Shown in pieces: positions 1 through 8,936 of a DNA stretch of 64,000 nucleotides; position 1 is the stretch's first letter; every line of letters starts with the position of its first letter. A program made the translations under genes and the position numbers. The notes below the pieces were generated by a model. That model saw nothing but the letters and a program-made list of their open reading frames with translations. It was not told the DNA's origin and made no database searches. Origin of the DNA: UBA8437 sp964646205 (GTDB lineage Bacteria > Planctomycetota > Planctomycetia > Planctomycetales > Planctomycetaceae); contig CAZYAZ010000021.1 of NCBI GenBank assembly GCA_964646205.1, positions 1 through 64,000 of the forward strand. The letters run 5' to 3'.

Positions 1-2
1 TT

Positions 3-2129
3 CCACCCAACCGACGGCAACAGGAACTTGCAAAACAGAAGGGCCTGGGAGTTTTGGCCGACGACCTTTTGACCTCTCCGCATTACGGCGAGCGGTGGGG
101 GCGTTATTGGCTGGACGTTGCCCGGTACGCGGACACCAAGGATGGCGTACTGATGTACGGCGACACCCGGATCCGACCGTTCGCCTACACCTACCGCGAC
201 TACGTCATCCGCTCGTTCAACCAGGACAAGCCGTTCGATCGTTTTGCCCAAGAGCAACTCGCCGCTGACCAACTTGGGTTGGACAACGACTCCCCGGCCC
301 TCGCAGCCCTGGGTTTCCTGACGCTCGGCCGGATGTTCGACCGAAACCGTCATGACATCATCGACGATCAAATTGACGTCGTCACCCGTGGCTTCCTGGG
401 CCTGACAGTCGCTTGCGCAAGATGTCATGACCACAAGTTTGATCCAATCCCGACCGCAGACTACTACTCGCTATACGGTGTTTTTGCCAGCAGCACGGAG
501 CCTGTCGAACGCCCGCGAATCGAAACTCCGAACAAAAAGGGGCTGCCCTTCGAGGCCGAGTACCAGAAGCAACTGGAACAGGTCAATTCGATGCTCGACC
601 AACAACACGTGTCGTTGATGACGACCGCTCGATCACGAACCGACCGCTACCTTCTCAAGGTCGCCACCTCTGATCCGGACATCAGCGAAACCTCAATTTT
701 TTTCCTCTCGCTACTACCAAAACAACTTCGCCCTCAGATTCTGCACCGTTGGCGCAAACTTGTCGCCGACCACTCTCGACCTGGCGATCCGGTGTTTGGC
801 CCCTGGCATGACCTGGTGGCACAACGAAGGCCGGGGACACTCCGCGTCGACATCTCGAAGGCACTTCAGGCGAAATGGAAACGGCAGGGGGTGGATTCCC
901 GGTTGCGTTTCGCATTGGCTCAGGCTCCTCCGACAAGTGTGGCAGGCGTTGTGGAAATCTATTCCAGGGTCCTAAAGGCGGCCGCTTCCGACGAAACGCT
1001 TCCGAAGACTGACCAACTGCGCCGCCTCCTGATCGGCAAGCACAGTCCCGTCTGGTTTCCGCTTCGACAAACCTGGTACTACATGTCTCGTAAAGACAAG
1101 GACGCGTTTCGCGGCCTTGTCAGGGGATTGGACATCCTTGCTGTAAAATCGCCGCACGCGGCAGCTCGAGCGATGTCACTGACTGACACCGACGAACTGT
1201 TTTCGCCGGTCATCTTCCGTCGCGGAGACCCCACGCTTCCGGGGCGCTCCGTGCCTCGCAGATTTCTTCAGGTCCTGGCTGGAAAGCAGGCGAAGCCGTT
1301 TCCCAACGGATCGGGGCGCCGTGATCTCGCATTCGCCATCACGTCACCCAACAACCCGCTGACTGCCCGTGTCCTGGCCAACAGAATCTGGATGCATCAC
1401 TTTGGTGAACCGCTCGTGCAGACTCCCAGCGACTTTGGACTGCAGTCGGAACGGCCCGTCCAGATGGAGTTGCTGGATTTCCTTGCCGACCACCTTGTCC
1501 GCGGGGGCTGGAGGCTCAAATCGTTACACAAACTGATTGTGACTTCTGCCACATGGCAACAAAGCTCACTGGTCCCAGAAACGGACACATTCGCCAAACA
1601 GCTCAGCGACGACCCCACAAACATGTACCTGTGGAAAGCCAATCGTCGTCGACTCGACCTCGAGGCCTTCCGTGACACGCTACTGGCTGTTTCGGGCCAG
1701 CTGAACCCCTCAATGTTCGGCCGCCCAACCTCCATCACCGCCCCCGAGAATCATCGCCGGACTGTCTACGCAATTGTCGAACGGCAAAACATCCCCGATG
1801 TTGTACGAAACTTCGACTTTGCCAGCCCGGACTGTTCCATTGGTCGCCGGCAGGTCACCACTGTGCCACAGCAGGCGCTCTTTCTACTCAATTCCGACTT
1901 CGTCACCGAGACCGCTCGAACCCTCGCCAAATTGAGTGAAACCGCCCCACCTGCCACTTCGCTTCCTGACCGAACCCTCGACCGGATTGACAGGCTGTAC
2001 CGGTTGACGTTCCAACGACCCGCGACTGCCGAAGAACGCGCACTCGGCCAGGCCTTCTCGTCATCACGTGGCTGGACTCAGTACGCCCAGGTGTTGTTGA
2101 TGACCAACGAACTGATGTTCGTCGATTAA
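3..2129 (+). CDS. DUF1549/DUF1553 secreted protein, 5'-truncated
   Basis: The reading frame is open to the first bases of the window, so the N-terminus (probably a signal peptide and perhaps a cytochrome-like domain) lies outside. What remains begins in the C-terminal half of DUF1549, with the family signature SPHYGERWGRYWLDVARYAD, followed by CARCHDHKFDPI, a CxxCH-containing motif present in essentially all DUF1549 proteins. A charged, probably helical spacer of about 250 residues follows. DUF1553 closes the protein, with NPLTARVLANRIWMHHFGE and TVPQQALFLLNSDFV. The function of this planctomycete family is not established. It nearly always sits directly before a DUF1501 gene, as here, and is thought to act outside the cytoplasm. 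An internal TTG at 54 is not a credible start because the homology extends upstream of it. Confidence 0.9.
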   Translation, partial: PPNRRQQELAKQKGLGVLADDLLTSPHYGERWGRYWLDVARYADTKDGVLMYGDTRIRPFAYTYRDYVIRSFNQDKPFDRFAQEQLAADQLGLDNDSPALAALGFLTLGRMFDRNRHDIIDDQIDVVTRGFLGLTVACARCHDHKFDPIPTADYYSLYGVFASSTEPVERPRIETPNKKGLPFEAEYQKQLEQVNSMLDQQHVSLMTTARSRTDRYLLKVATSDPDISETSIFFLSLLPKQLRPQILHRWRKLVADHSRPGDPVFGPWHDLVAQRRPGTLRVDISKALQAKWKRQGVDSRLRFALAQAPPTSVAGVVEIYSRVLKAAASDETLPKTDQLRRLLIGKHSPVWFPLRQTWYYMSRKDKDAFRGLVRGLDILAVKSPHAAARAMSLTDTDELFSPVIFRRGDPTLPGRSVPRRFLQVLAGKQAKPFPNGSGRRDLAFAITSPNNPLTARVLANRIWMHHFGEPLVQTPSDFGLQSERPVQMELLDFLADHLVRGGWRLKSLHKLIVTSATWQQSSLVPETDTFAKQLSDDPTNMYLWKANRRRLDLEAFRDTLLAVSGQLNPSMFGRPTSITAPENHRRTVYAIVERQNIPDVVRNFDFASPDCSIGRRQVTTVPQQALFLLNSDFVTETARTLAKLSETAPPATSLPDRTLDRIDRLYRLTFQRPATAEERALGQAFSSSRGWTQYAQVLLMTNELMFVD

Positions 2130-2441
2130 CAAACCGAAATCTTTCCTGAGTCACGCCACACAGACATCCGTTCCAGATGAAGCCATGTCCGTTCCCGCCG
2201 CTTTCTGCCCTTTCCGTTCACCTGTCCACGACTTCATTACGAAACCGCACCAGCACGACCTCCTCCGATTGTTTCAGACTGCGGTGTATGCGCAGTACAG
2301 GCTACTCTCAACGCCCAAAACACTCACTCCCTGAGTTCCTGCCGGTTGAGCAGGGCGTTATGTTGACTTGTCGGCCACCTTACCGGCCAACCCCCGTGAA
2401 TGCGTTGGCCACAACTGTCGTCCAACTCGAGGACCTCCCGA
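2130..2441. other. Long spacer between paired genes, no feature found
   Basis: These 312 bases separate the DUF1549/DUF1553 gene from its DUF1501 partner. The three other such pairs in this window are separated by only 3 to 28 bases. A 90-codon frame at 2177-2449 has no recognisable domain, is rich in Ser, Thr, Pro and Arg, and looks like chance. I see no tRNA, convincing promoter or terminator hairpin. Confidence 0.5.
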
Positions 2442-3854
2442 GTGATTGATCTTCCCCGCCTCGCAGCCCCCATCGTGTCACGGCGTGATGCACTGGCAAC
2501 GCTGGGGACGGGAATCGGCCTATTGGCATTACCGGGCCTGCTCGAGGCCAAGTCGACGGCGCTCGAACCGCGTGCGTCCCACCACACGCCGCGAGCCAAA
2601 CACATCATCCACATCTACCTCAACGGTGGACCTTCACAGGTCGACACCTGGGACCCCAAACCGCTGCTTGACCGACACGGTGGCCGCCCCATCCCTATTG
2701 GGAATCTGACCACCGAACGGGAAACCGGAGTGGCACTGGCGTCTCCTTTCCGGTTCCAGCAATACGGAGACAGCGGCTTGTGGTCGAGCTCGGTATTCCA
2801 AACGACAGCATCGCAACACGCCGACCGCCTCTGTGTCATTCGTTCGATGCACTCCAACACGCCCAACCATGAACAAAGCATGAGGCTGATGAACTGTGGC
2901 GACGAACGCCTGTCTCGCCCCAGCTATGGCAGTTGGTTGACCTACGGACTGGGCACGGAAAACCAGAACCTTCCTGGTTTTGTCACCCTCTGCCCCGGCC
3001 TGCCGGTGGCCGATTTCTCCAACTGGCGTTCGTCATTTCTCCCGGGCGTCTACCAGGGAACCTATCTCGACACGCGAAAGAAGGACGTCGAGAAACTGGT
3101 CGCCAACATTCGCAACAAGACTTTGTCCCTGGCTGACCAACGCCAGCAATTAGACCTCCTCTCCAAGCTCAACCAACGTCACCGCCGTGCACGGCGAGAC
3201 GATTCACTCCTGGAGGCACGGATTGAATCCTTCGAACTGGCCTTCCGGATGCAACTGGAAGCAACAGACGCATTGGATGTGTCACGAGAAACCCAGGCGA
3301 CTCACAGACTCTACGCAACCGACACCGTCCACGGACGACAGATGCTGATGGCGCGGCGATTGGTCGAACGCGGTGTGCGAGTCGTCCAGTGTTACCATGG
3401 TGATGTCCAGCCCTGGGACTCGCATGAAAACCTGGCCGACCAGCACGCCAAGCTGGGCCGCCAGGCTGACGGCCCAATCGCCGCCTTGTTGACCGATCTG
3501 GCTCAACGCGGTTTGCTGGACGAGACCCTCGTGATCTGTGGCGGAGAATTTGGACGCACACCGGCTGTCGAAATCCCACTTGATGCGAAACGAAACCCGA
3601 CCGGCCGTGACCACAACCACCACGGTTACACCGTCTGGTTGGCCGGTGGAGGCATTCGAGGCGGGATGACTTACGGAACCACCGACGATTTCGGTTACCG
3701 CGCTGTCGAGAACCCCGTCCATGTGCACGATCTACACGCCACCATGCTCCACCTGATGGGATTCGACCACGAAGAACTGACCTACCATCATGCCGGACGT
3801 GACTTTCGACTGCCAGACGTCCACGGCCGGGTCCTCCGCGAACTCTTGGCCTGA
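2442..3854 (+). CDS. DUF1501 family protein, Tat-type leader
   Basis: This is a DUF1501 protein, which has an alkaline-phosphatase/sulfatase-like fold and no settled function. The GTG at 2442 is preferred because an AGGA lies about nine bases upstream and the protein then starts with a short n-region before SRRDALATLGTGIG, a twin-arginine-type leader with a hydrophobic core. An in-frame ATG at 2400 only adds an unlikely extension. Family landmarks are NGGPSQVDTWDPKP near the N-terminus, GGEFGRTP in the middle, and GRDHNHHGYTVWLAGGG followed by the HDLHATMLHLMGFDH segment near the end. The length of 470 residues is normal. It is the usual partner of the preceding DUF1549/DUF1553 gene, although the spacer is unusually long. 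The downstream transporter begins about 40 bases later on the same strand. Confidence 0.9.
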   Translation: MIDLPRLAAPIVSRRDALATLGTGIGLLALPGLLEAKSTALEPRASHHTPRAKHIIHIYLNGGPSQVDTWDPKPLLDRHGGRPIPIGNLTTERETGVALASPFRFQQYGDSGLWSSSVFQTTASQHADRLCVIRSMHSNTPNHEQSMRLMNCGDERLSRPSYGSWLTYGLGTENQNLPGFVTLCPGLPVADFSNWRSSFLPGVYQGTYLDTRKKDVEKLVANIRNKTLSLADQRQQLDLLSKLNQRHRRARRDDSLLEARIESFELAFRMQLEATDALDVSRETQATHRLYATDTVHGRQMLMARRLVERGVRVVQCYHGDVQPWDSHENLADQHAKLGRQADGPIAALLTDLAQRGLLDETLVICGGEFGRTPAVEIPLDAKRNPTGRDHNHHGYTVWLAGGGIRGGMTYGTTDDFGYRAVENPVHVHDLHATMLHLMGFDHEELTYHHAGRDFRLPDVHGRVLRELLA

Positions 3855-3894
3855 ATCTTCTGGCCCGTCCTCACACTCTCTGGCGATCCGCTTC

Positions 3895-5259
3895 GTGCCC
3901 TCAAACTCGAATAGCAAACGGTGGCAGTGGATAACGGCTGGATCTCTGTTCACCGGTTACGCCGCCTACTACATCTGCCGTTCGAATCTTTCGGTTGCGA
4001 CCCCCTTACTGCTGGCCGAATACGCCGACCGCGGCTTGACCAAAGAGGGAATGGGCCTGATCGCATCCGCCGGAGTCGCCACTTACGCACTCGGCAAGGT
4101 CGTCAACGGCCTTCTTGCCGACCGCATTGGGGGCCGACCACTATTCCTGTTCGGGCTGTTCGCATCCATCGTCTGCACAATCGCCTTCGCCCTGTCCGGC
4201 AATCTCTGGACGTTAGCTGGCGTCACCGTGTTCGCGGCCATCTGGGCTGCCAACCGTCTATTTCAATCCACCGGATGGGTGGCACTGGTCAACATTGCCT
4301 CCCGTTGGTTCCCTGTCTCTCGCCACGCGACCGTCATGGCGTTTCTCTCCTGCAGTTTCCTTGCCGGCGACGCGGCAACACGCGCCTATCTGGGCGGAGT
4401 CATCCGCCTCGGGGAAACCCAGCCCGACCTGTCCTTCTTGAACGATTGGCGAGCCGTCTTCCTGATCGCTGCGGTCACCAGCACGCTGATCGGGCTGGGC
4501 CTCACCCGCCTGCTCAAGCCCACCCCCGCCCACGTTGGGCTCGCCGAACCCTCGGCCAACCCCACCAACATCTACGGGGACACGCCACAACCCAACACCC
4601 GGGTGCCTCTCACGCAATTGCTACGACCATTGATGCGAAGCCCGTTGTTCTGGACTGTCTGTCTCACGAATTTCAGCCTCACCCTGATCCGGGAAACTTT
4701 CAATTTCTGGACTCCGACGTTTCTCGCCGAGGAAGCGCTTCTCTCGCCAGGTCAAGCAGCAGCAGCCAGTCTCAGTTTCCCGCTAGTCGGTGCCGCGTCC
4801 GCATTGGTCGCCGGAGTTTTGTCTGACCGACTGGGGGGACGTCATGGTCGGGTCATGGTCCCATCCGTCTGCGGCCTCATCATCTCGTTGGCACTGCTCG
4901 GAACCATCAACCTTTCAGGGCGCCCCCTGATGGCCATCTCACTCGTGTGTATGGTCTCGTTCTTTCTTCTCGGACCATACAGTTACCTCTCCGGTGTAAT
5001 GGCCCTCGACATCGGCGGAAAACACGCCAGCGGGACCGTCTCGGGGCTCAGTGATGCTGCGGGGTATGGAGGAGCAATTCTCTCCGGTTACACCATCGGA
5101 ATATTGGCCGAACGTTACGGGTGGAGCACCGCATTTCTGGGCCTTTGTGCCGTTGCCCTGTTGGGGCTGTTCTCTGCCATCTGCTACTGGCGACTCAATG
5201 AACGCCTTCTCAACGCTCCCGGCGACTCCGCGACACCAAACACGCAACTGGAAAACTGA
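3895..5259 (+). CDS. MFS transporter, organophosphate:phosphate antiporter type
   Basis: This is a 12-helix major facilitator protein. The first helix carries TGYAAYYICRSNLSVA, the pattern of the GlpT/UhpT/UhpC (OPA) branch that exchanges phosphorylated organics for phosphate. The loop between helices 2 and 3 has LADRIGGRP, and the equivalent loop in the second half has LSDRLGGRHGR. An ATG at 3790 would overlap the DUF1501 gene by 65 bases and add a non-hydrophobic leader. I prefer the GTG at 3895, just before the Lys-Arg-Trp that precedes helix 1. It is the first gene of the phosphonate block, three bases ahead of the HD gene, so uptake of 2-aminoethylphosphonate or a related phosphonate is the likely role. 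That substrate is inferred from context only. Confidence 0.85.
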   Translation: MPSNSNSKRWQWITAGSLFTGYAAYYICRSNLSVATPLLLAEYADRGLTKEGMGLIASAGVATYALGKVVNGLLADRIGGRPLFLFGLFASIVCTIAFALSGNLWTLAGVTVFAAIWAANRLFQSTGWVALVNIASRWFPVSRHATVMAFLSCSFLAGDAATRAYLGGVIRLGETQPDLSFLNDWRAVFLIAAVTSTLIGLGLTRLLKPTPAHVGLAEPSANPTNIYGDTPQPNTRVPLTQLLRPLMRSPLFWTVCLTNFSLTLIRETFNFWTPTFLAEEALLSPGQAAAASLSFPLVGAASALVAGVLSDRLGGRHGRVMVPSVCGLIISLALLGTINLSGRPLMAISLVCMVSFFLLGPYSYLSGVMALDIGGKHASGTVSGLSDAAGYGGAILSGYTIGILAERYGWSTAFLGLCAVALLGLFSAICYWRLNERLLNAPGDSATPNTQLEN

Positions 5260-5262
5260 ATC

Positions 5263-5853
5263 ATGTCCGCCACACCGGAATCGACGCCCTCTCTCTCCTC
5301 GATCCTCGAACAACTGGCACGCCTTTTTTCCAAACACGGCGGTGACCTCTACGGCGGCGAATCCGTCACCCAACTCGACCATGCACTCCAAGCCGCCCAG
5401 CTGGCCCAACAGCAAAACCGGCCGGCTTCGGAGATCGTGTCTGCGTTGCTCCACGACGTGGGGCACCTCTTGCACGATTTCGGGGACGATTGCGCTGAAC
5501 GAGGCATCGACGACACCCACGAAGAGGCCGGTGCCGCGTGGCTGGCCTCCGAACACGCGTTCAACCAGTGCGTCACAGAACCAATTCGATTGCATGTTCC
5601 GGCCAAGCGTTTCTTGTGTGCCGTTGACCCCAACTACCATTCCGAACTTTCTCCGGCCTCTCAGCTGAGCCTCTCTCTGCAAGGAGGACCATTCACGGAA
5701 CTGGAAGTGGCCGCCTTCCGGGAAACCCCCTACAGTGAAGCTGCAGTCCGACTTCGGCAGTGGGATGACCGTGCAAAAGACCCCGACCTGGAAACCCCAC
5801 CCCTGGACCATTTCCTCGCGTTGATCGACTCCTCAATGCTGAATGAACTATGA
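5263..5853 (+). CDS. PhnZ-like HD-domain protein of phosphonate operons
   Basis: This 196-residue HD-superfamily protein matches the type found in phosphonate-degradation operons (TIGR03276-like) and the di-iron oxygenase PhnZ. The ligands line up with those of PhnZ with nearly identical spacing: H40, H64-D65, H86, H111 and D168 (PhnZ H34, H58-D59, H80, H104, D161). A conserved YGGES (Y30, E33) precedes them, where PhnZ has the Tyr/Glu pair used in substrate binding. PhnZ cleaves the C-P bond of 2-amino-1-hydroxyethylphosphonate made by the hydroxylase PhnY. No PhnY gene is present here, and the gene sits instead with phnX and phnW, so its substrate in this setting is uncertain. The stop overlaps the phnX start (ATGA), which indicates translational coupling. 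Confidence 0.88.
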   Translation: MSATPESTPSLSSILEQLARLFSKHGGDLYGGESVTQLDHALQAAQLAQQQNRPASEIVSALLHDVGHLLHDFGDDCAERGIDDTHEEAGAAWLASEHAFNQCVTEPIRLHVPAKRFLCAVDPNYHSELSPASQLSLSLQGGPFTELEVAAFRETPYSEAAVRLRQWDDRAKDPDLETPPLDHFLALIDSSMLNEL

Positions 5854-6656
5854 CAATCTCGCAGCCTTCACCCAACGCTTCTCCAATCCGACTTGTCGTC
5901 TTTGACTGGGCCGGAACAGTCGTGGACTACGGCAGCCTCGCCCCGGTCCACGCCTTTGACGCAGCGTTCCGTGCACACGGTGTCGAACTAACTCACGCGG
6001 AAATCCGCGGCCCAATGGGGCTTCACAAGAAAGACCATATCCGCGACCTCTTTCAACTCGACACGGCAGCCACTCAATGGAGGACTCACCACGACTGCGA
6101 GTGGTCCGAGGACGACGTCGAGACCATCTACGAGTCGTTTCTGCCGCTCCAGATAGAACAGGCACAGAACCTCTCGGATCTCATCCCTGGTGTCATCGAA
6201 TGTTTCGAAACGCTGAAAAGCCGCGGAATCACCGTGGGATCATCAACCGGTTATCCCCGTGTCGTCGCCGACCCCACGATTGAAGCCGCAGCCAGCCAGG
6301 GCTTCCGACCTGATCTCACCGTCTGTGCCGACGAAGTGCCGGCTGGGCGACCGGCCCCGTGGATGATTTACCGCAACATGGAACACCTCGGAATATTTCC
6401 CCCCAGTTCCGTCTTGAAGGTCGGTGACACGGTGCCAGACATCCAGGCAGGGATCAACGCCGGAGTCCGAACCGTTGGGATCACACAAACCGGTAGCGAG
6501 GTCGGCCTCACCCAGGCCGATTGGGACCAACTTGACGAGGCCTCCCAGGAAGCGGCCCTGACCCGGGCCAGTGAATTGTTTTTGAAATCCGGTGCCGACG
6601 CTGCACTTGCCTCGATCGCAGAACTTCCCGCCTGGCTCGACGAACACACATCCTGA
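5850..6656 (+). CDS. phnX: Phosphonoacetaldehyde hydrolase (phosphonatase)
   Basis: PhnX is a HAD-superfamily enzyme that hydrolyses phosphonoacetaldehyde to acetaldehyde and phosphate through a Schiff base. The nucleophile is D19 in FDWAGTVVDYG. The Schiff-base lysine is K60 in GPMGLHKKDH. T133 in SSTGYP, R167 in AGRPAPW and D193 in KVGDTVPD complete the active site. All are offset by +7 from the Bacillus cereus enzyme (D12, K53, T126, R160, D186). The length of 268 residues is normal. The start overlaps the HD gene by four bases, and phnW follows after 18 bases, giving the standard two-step 2-aminoethylphosphonate pathway in one transcript. Confidence 0.96.
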   Translation: MTISQPSPNASPIRLVVFDWAGTVVDYGSLAPVHAFDAAFRAHGVELTHAEIRGPMGLHKKDHIRDLFQLDTAATQWRTHHDCEWSEDDVETIYESFLPLQIEQAQNLSDLIPGVIECFETLKSRGITVGSSTGYPRVVADPTIEAAASQGFRPDLTVCADEVPAGRPAPWMIYRNMEHLGIFPPSSVLKVGDTVPDIQAGINAGVRTVGITQTGSEVGLTQADWDQLDEASQEAALTRASELFLKSGADAALASIAELPAWLDEHTS

Positions 6657-6674
6657 GCCATCCAGGTCAACCTC

Positions 6675-7811
6675 ATGGATTCCGATTACCTGCTCCTGAC
6701 TCCGGGCCCGCTGAGCACCACGCCTGGAGTCCGAAACGCGATGAACCGCGACGTCTCCACGTGGGACACCGAATACAACGCCGTCGTGCAGAGCATCCGT
6801 CAGCGCCTGGTCAGGATCGTCGCAGACTCACCTGACTGCTCCTCGGTCCTGATGCAGGGCAGTGGCACCTTCGGGGTAGAAGCGACGATTGGTTCGGCCG
6901 TCCCTCCTGACGGAGAACTGCTGGTCGTGTCCAACGGAGCCTACGGCGACCGGATGATCAAGATCGCCGGCCGACTTGGGATCCAATCGGTTCCCGCCCA
7001 TTTTGACGAAACACAACCCGCAGACCCCGCCGAGATCGACACTCTCCTCCGGGCCCATCCGGGTGTGACTCACGTCGCCGCTGTTCACTGCGAAACGACC
7101 AGTGGGATGCTGAACCCGGTCGAGGCGATCGGTGACGTTGTCGCAAAAGCAGGCCGTTCATTCATCGTCGACGCCATGTCTTCACTCGGCGGCTACCCCA
7201 TGTCGCTCGAGAGCCTCTCGGCCGACTACGTCATCTCTTCGGCCAACAAGTGCATCCAGGGGGTACCGGGCTTCTCATTTGTCGTGGCTCGAACAGCTGC
7301 CCTCGAAGCAACCGCAGGCCGAGCGCGCTCCCTCGCGCTGGACTTGCACGACCAGTGGCAGGAAATGGAAACGCACGACGGGAAATGGCGGTTCACATCT
7401 CCAACACACACGGTACTGGCCTTCGCCCAGGCGCTTGATGAACTCGATGCCGAAGGCGGCGTCGCCGCGAGGTTCGAACGATACACCGACAACCAGGCCC
7501 GACTGGTCGCCGGAATGCAAAAGATCGGCTTCCAAACACTCCTGCCTGTCGCCTTGCAGTCCCCCATCATCACGTCCTTCCACGACCCGGTCTCCGACTT
7601 CGACTTCCAACGATTCTACAACGCACTCAAGCAACGCGGTTTCGTGATCTATCCCGGAAAAGTGACCCGATCTAACACATTTCGGATTGGTACAATTGGA
7701 GACATTCACGCTGCCGACATTGACCGGCTTCTGATTGCTGTCGAGGAGGTGTCCACGCAAATGAACTTCTTCACCAGCCCCGCTCCTTCATCGACAGGCC
7801 CCGGCGAATGA
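6675..7811 (+). CDS. phnW: 2-aminoethylphosphonate--pyruvate transaminase
   Basis: PhnW transfers the amino group of 2-aminoethylphosphonate to pyruvate, giving alanine and phosphonoacetaldehyde, the substrate of PhnX. It is a fold-type I PLP enzyme of class V. The N-terminus has the family motif LLTPGPLSTTPGVR. D166 in FIVDAMSSLG should contact the pyridine nitrogen of PLP, and K192 in SSANKCIQGVPG should form the Schiff base (Salmonella PhnW: D168, K194). The length of 378 residues is close to the usual 365-370. The stop codon overlaps the start of the dehydrogenase gene (ATGA), so the two are probably coupled. Confidence 0.96.
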   Translation: MDSDYLLLTPGPLSTTPGVRNAMNRDVSTWDTEYNAVVQSIRQRLVRIVADSPDCSSVLMQGSGTFGVEATIGSAVPPDGELLVVSNGAYGDRMIKIAGRLGIQSVPAHFDETQPADPAEIDTLLRAHPGVTHVAAVHCETTSGMLNPVEAIGDVVAKAGRSFIVDAMSSLGGYPMSLESLSADYVISSANKCIQGVPGFSFVVARTAALEATAGRARSLALDLHDQWQEMETHDGKWRFTSPTHTVLAFAQALDELDAEGGVAARFERYTDNQARLVAGMQKIGFQTLLPVALQSPIITSFHDPVSDFDFQRFYNALKQRGFVIYPGKVTRSNTFRIGTIGDIHAADIDRLLIAVEEVSTQMNFFTSPAPSSTGPGE

Positions 7812-8896
7812 GCCACTCCTGCACTGTCTCTCTGTTCCAGGGCGTGGGAAACGGGTTCACTTCCAACAACTTCGAATTGGAACCTTCAGCCCCAGGTGAA
7901 GTACTTGTCGCCGTAACTGCGTGCGCCCTGTGTCGCAGCGACCTGCACACGATCGCCGGCAGAAGGCCCTGCCACACACCGGCCATACTCGGGCACGAGA
8001 TCGTTGGCGTGGTGGTTGAAACTGGCGGGCCGGTCAACGACTGGAACGGCCGTCTACTGCAATCCGGCGACCGGGTGACCTGGACAATCGCCGCGTCTTG
8101 CCACGAGTGTTTCTACTGCCGCCACGACCTTCCGCAAAAATGCGAGCACCTGGTCAAATATGGGCACTCCGCCATGGGAGCTCGCGGCCCATTGGGGGGA
8201 CTGTCCACCCACTGCCGCCTGTTGCCGGGAACCAGCATCTTCACGATCCCCGACACTCTTGAAGATCACCAGGTTGTCCCGGTCAATTGCTGTACTGCGA
8301 CATCGGTGGCGGCCGTCCGGCGAGCCGGTTCGATACGCGATGCAACAGTGCTTGTAATGGGGGCAGGATCGTTGGGAGTCACCGTTGCGGAATATTCGTT
8401 ACGGGAAGGTGCCGGAGCGGTCGTGTTGGTCGATATTGATTCCGATCGACTGGAATCCGCCGCGTCGATCGACGGTGTCACGGTATTTCACAACGACCCA
8501 CCCAGAAACGCCATGCCCGAACCGCTCAGTCAACTCACTAACGGTCGCGGCGCTGACATAGCGATTGACGTGTCGGGAGCCACCTCCGCAGTCGAATCCG
8601 CCCTCGGCTGGCTCCGCACCGGTGGGCACGCCGTCCTGGTGGGCAGCGTCTTTCACAGCCCACCACTTCCACTGGACACCGAATCCGTTGTCCGAAAAAT
8701 GCTCACCATCACCGGGCTACACAATTATCGGCCCGAGGACCTCTCCGAGGCACTTTTGTTTCTCAGCGAACTTCCTCCTTCCGCCCGGTCGTTGTCACTG
8801 GCCGGCACCGCATTCCCGCTCTCGGACATCGAACAAGCTGTCGCCGCCGCCGAATCCAACGATCACCTTCGTGTCGTGGTCACCCCGTCTTCCTGA
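7808..8896 (+). CDS. Phosphonate-catabolism-associated zinc alcohol dehydrogenase
   Basis: This is a medium-chain, zinc-dependent dehydrogenase of the type associated with phosphonate operons (TIGR03366-like). Catalytic zinc ligands are C42 in CALCRSDLH and H63 with E64 in GHEIVG. The structural zinc site is C98, C101, C104 and C112. The NAD(P)-binding Rossmann motif is MGAGSLGV. Its substrate is not proven for the family. In this operon it may handle acetaldehyde released by PhnX or act on a hydroxylated phosphonate. It overlaps phnW by four bases and is followed after 40 bases by a sulfatase on the same strand, which may or may not be part of the same transcript. Confidence 0.9.
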   Translation: MSHSCTVSLFQGVGNGFTSNNFELEPSAPGEVLVAVTACALCRSDLHTIAGRRPCHTPAILGHEIVGVVVETGGPVNDWNGRLLQSGDRVTWTIAASCHECFYCRHDLPQKCEHLVKYGHSAMGARGPLGGLSTHCRLLPGTSIFTIPDTLEDHQVVPVNCCTATSVAAVRRAGSIRDATVLVMGAGSLGVTVAEYSLREGAGAVVLVDIDSDRLESAASIDGVTVFHNDPPRNAMPEPLSQLTNGRGADIAIDVSGATSAVESALGWLRTGGHAVLVGSVFHSPPLPLDTESVVRKMLTITGLHNYRPEDLSEALLFLSELPPSARSLSLAGTAFPLSDIEQAVAAAESNDHLRVVVTPSS

Positions 8897-8936
8897 CCCG
8901 ATCACCCGACACTCCAACTCCCCCCGGACCGACACA

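Noticed and set aside
415..447. CxxCH in CARCHDHKFDP as proof of c-type heme binding
   Set aside because: The motif is invariant in DUF1549 and may bind heme, but it is not accompanied by a cytochrome c fold at that site; I only call heme likely for the separate N-terminal cytochrome-like domains and classical cytochrome domains.
2177..2449. 90-codon frame in the DUF1549-DUF1501 spacer
   Set aside because: No domain, no credible RBS, composition typical of a chance frame in GC-rich DNA; it also overlaps the start of the DUF1501 gene.
4939..5811. 290-codon frame antisense to the transporter and HD genes
   Set aside because: It crosses the boundary of two well-supported genes on the opposite strand and has no recognisable protein features.
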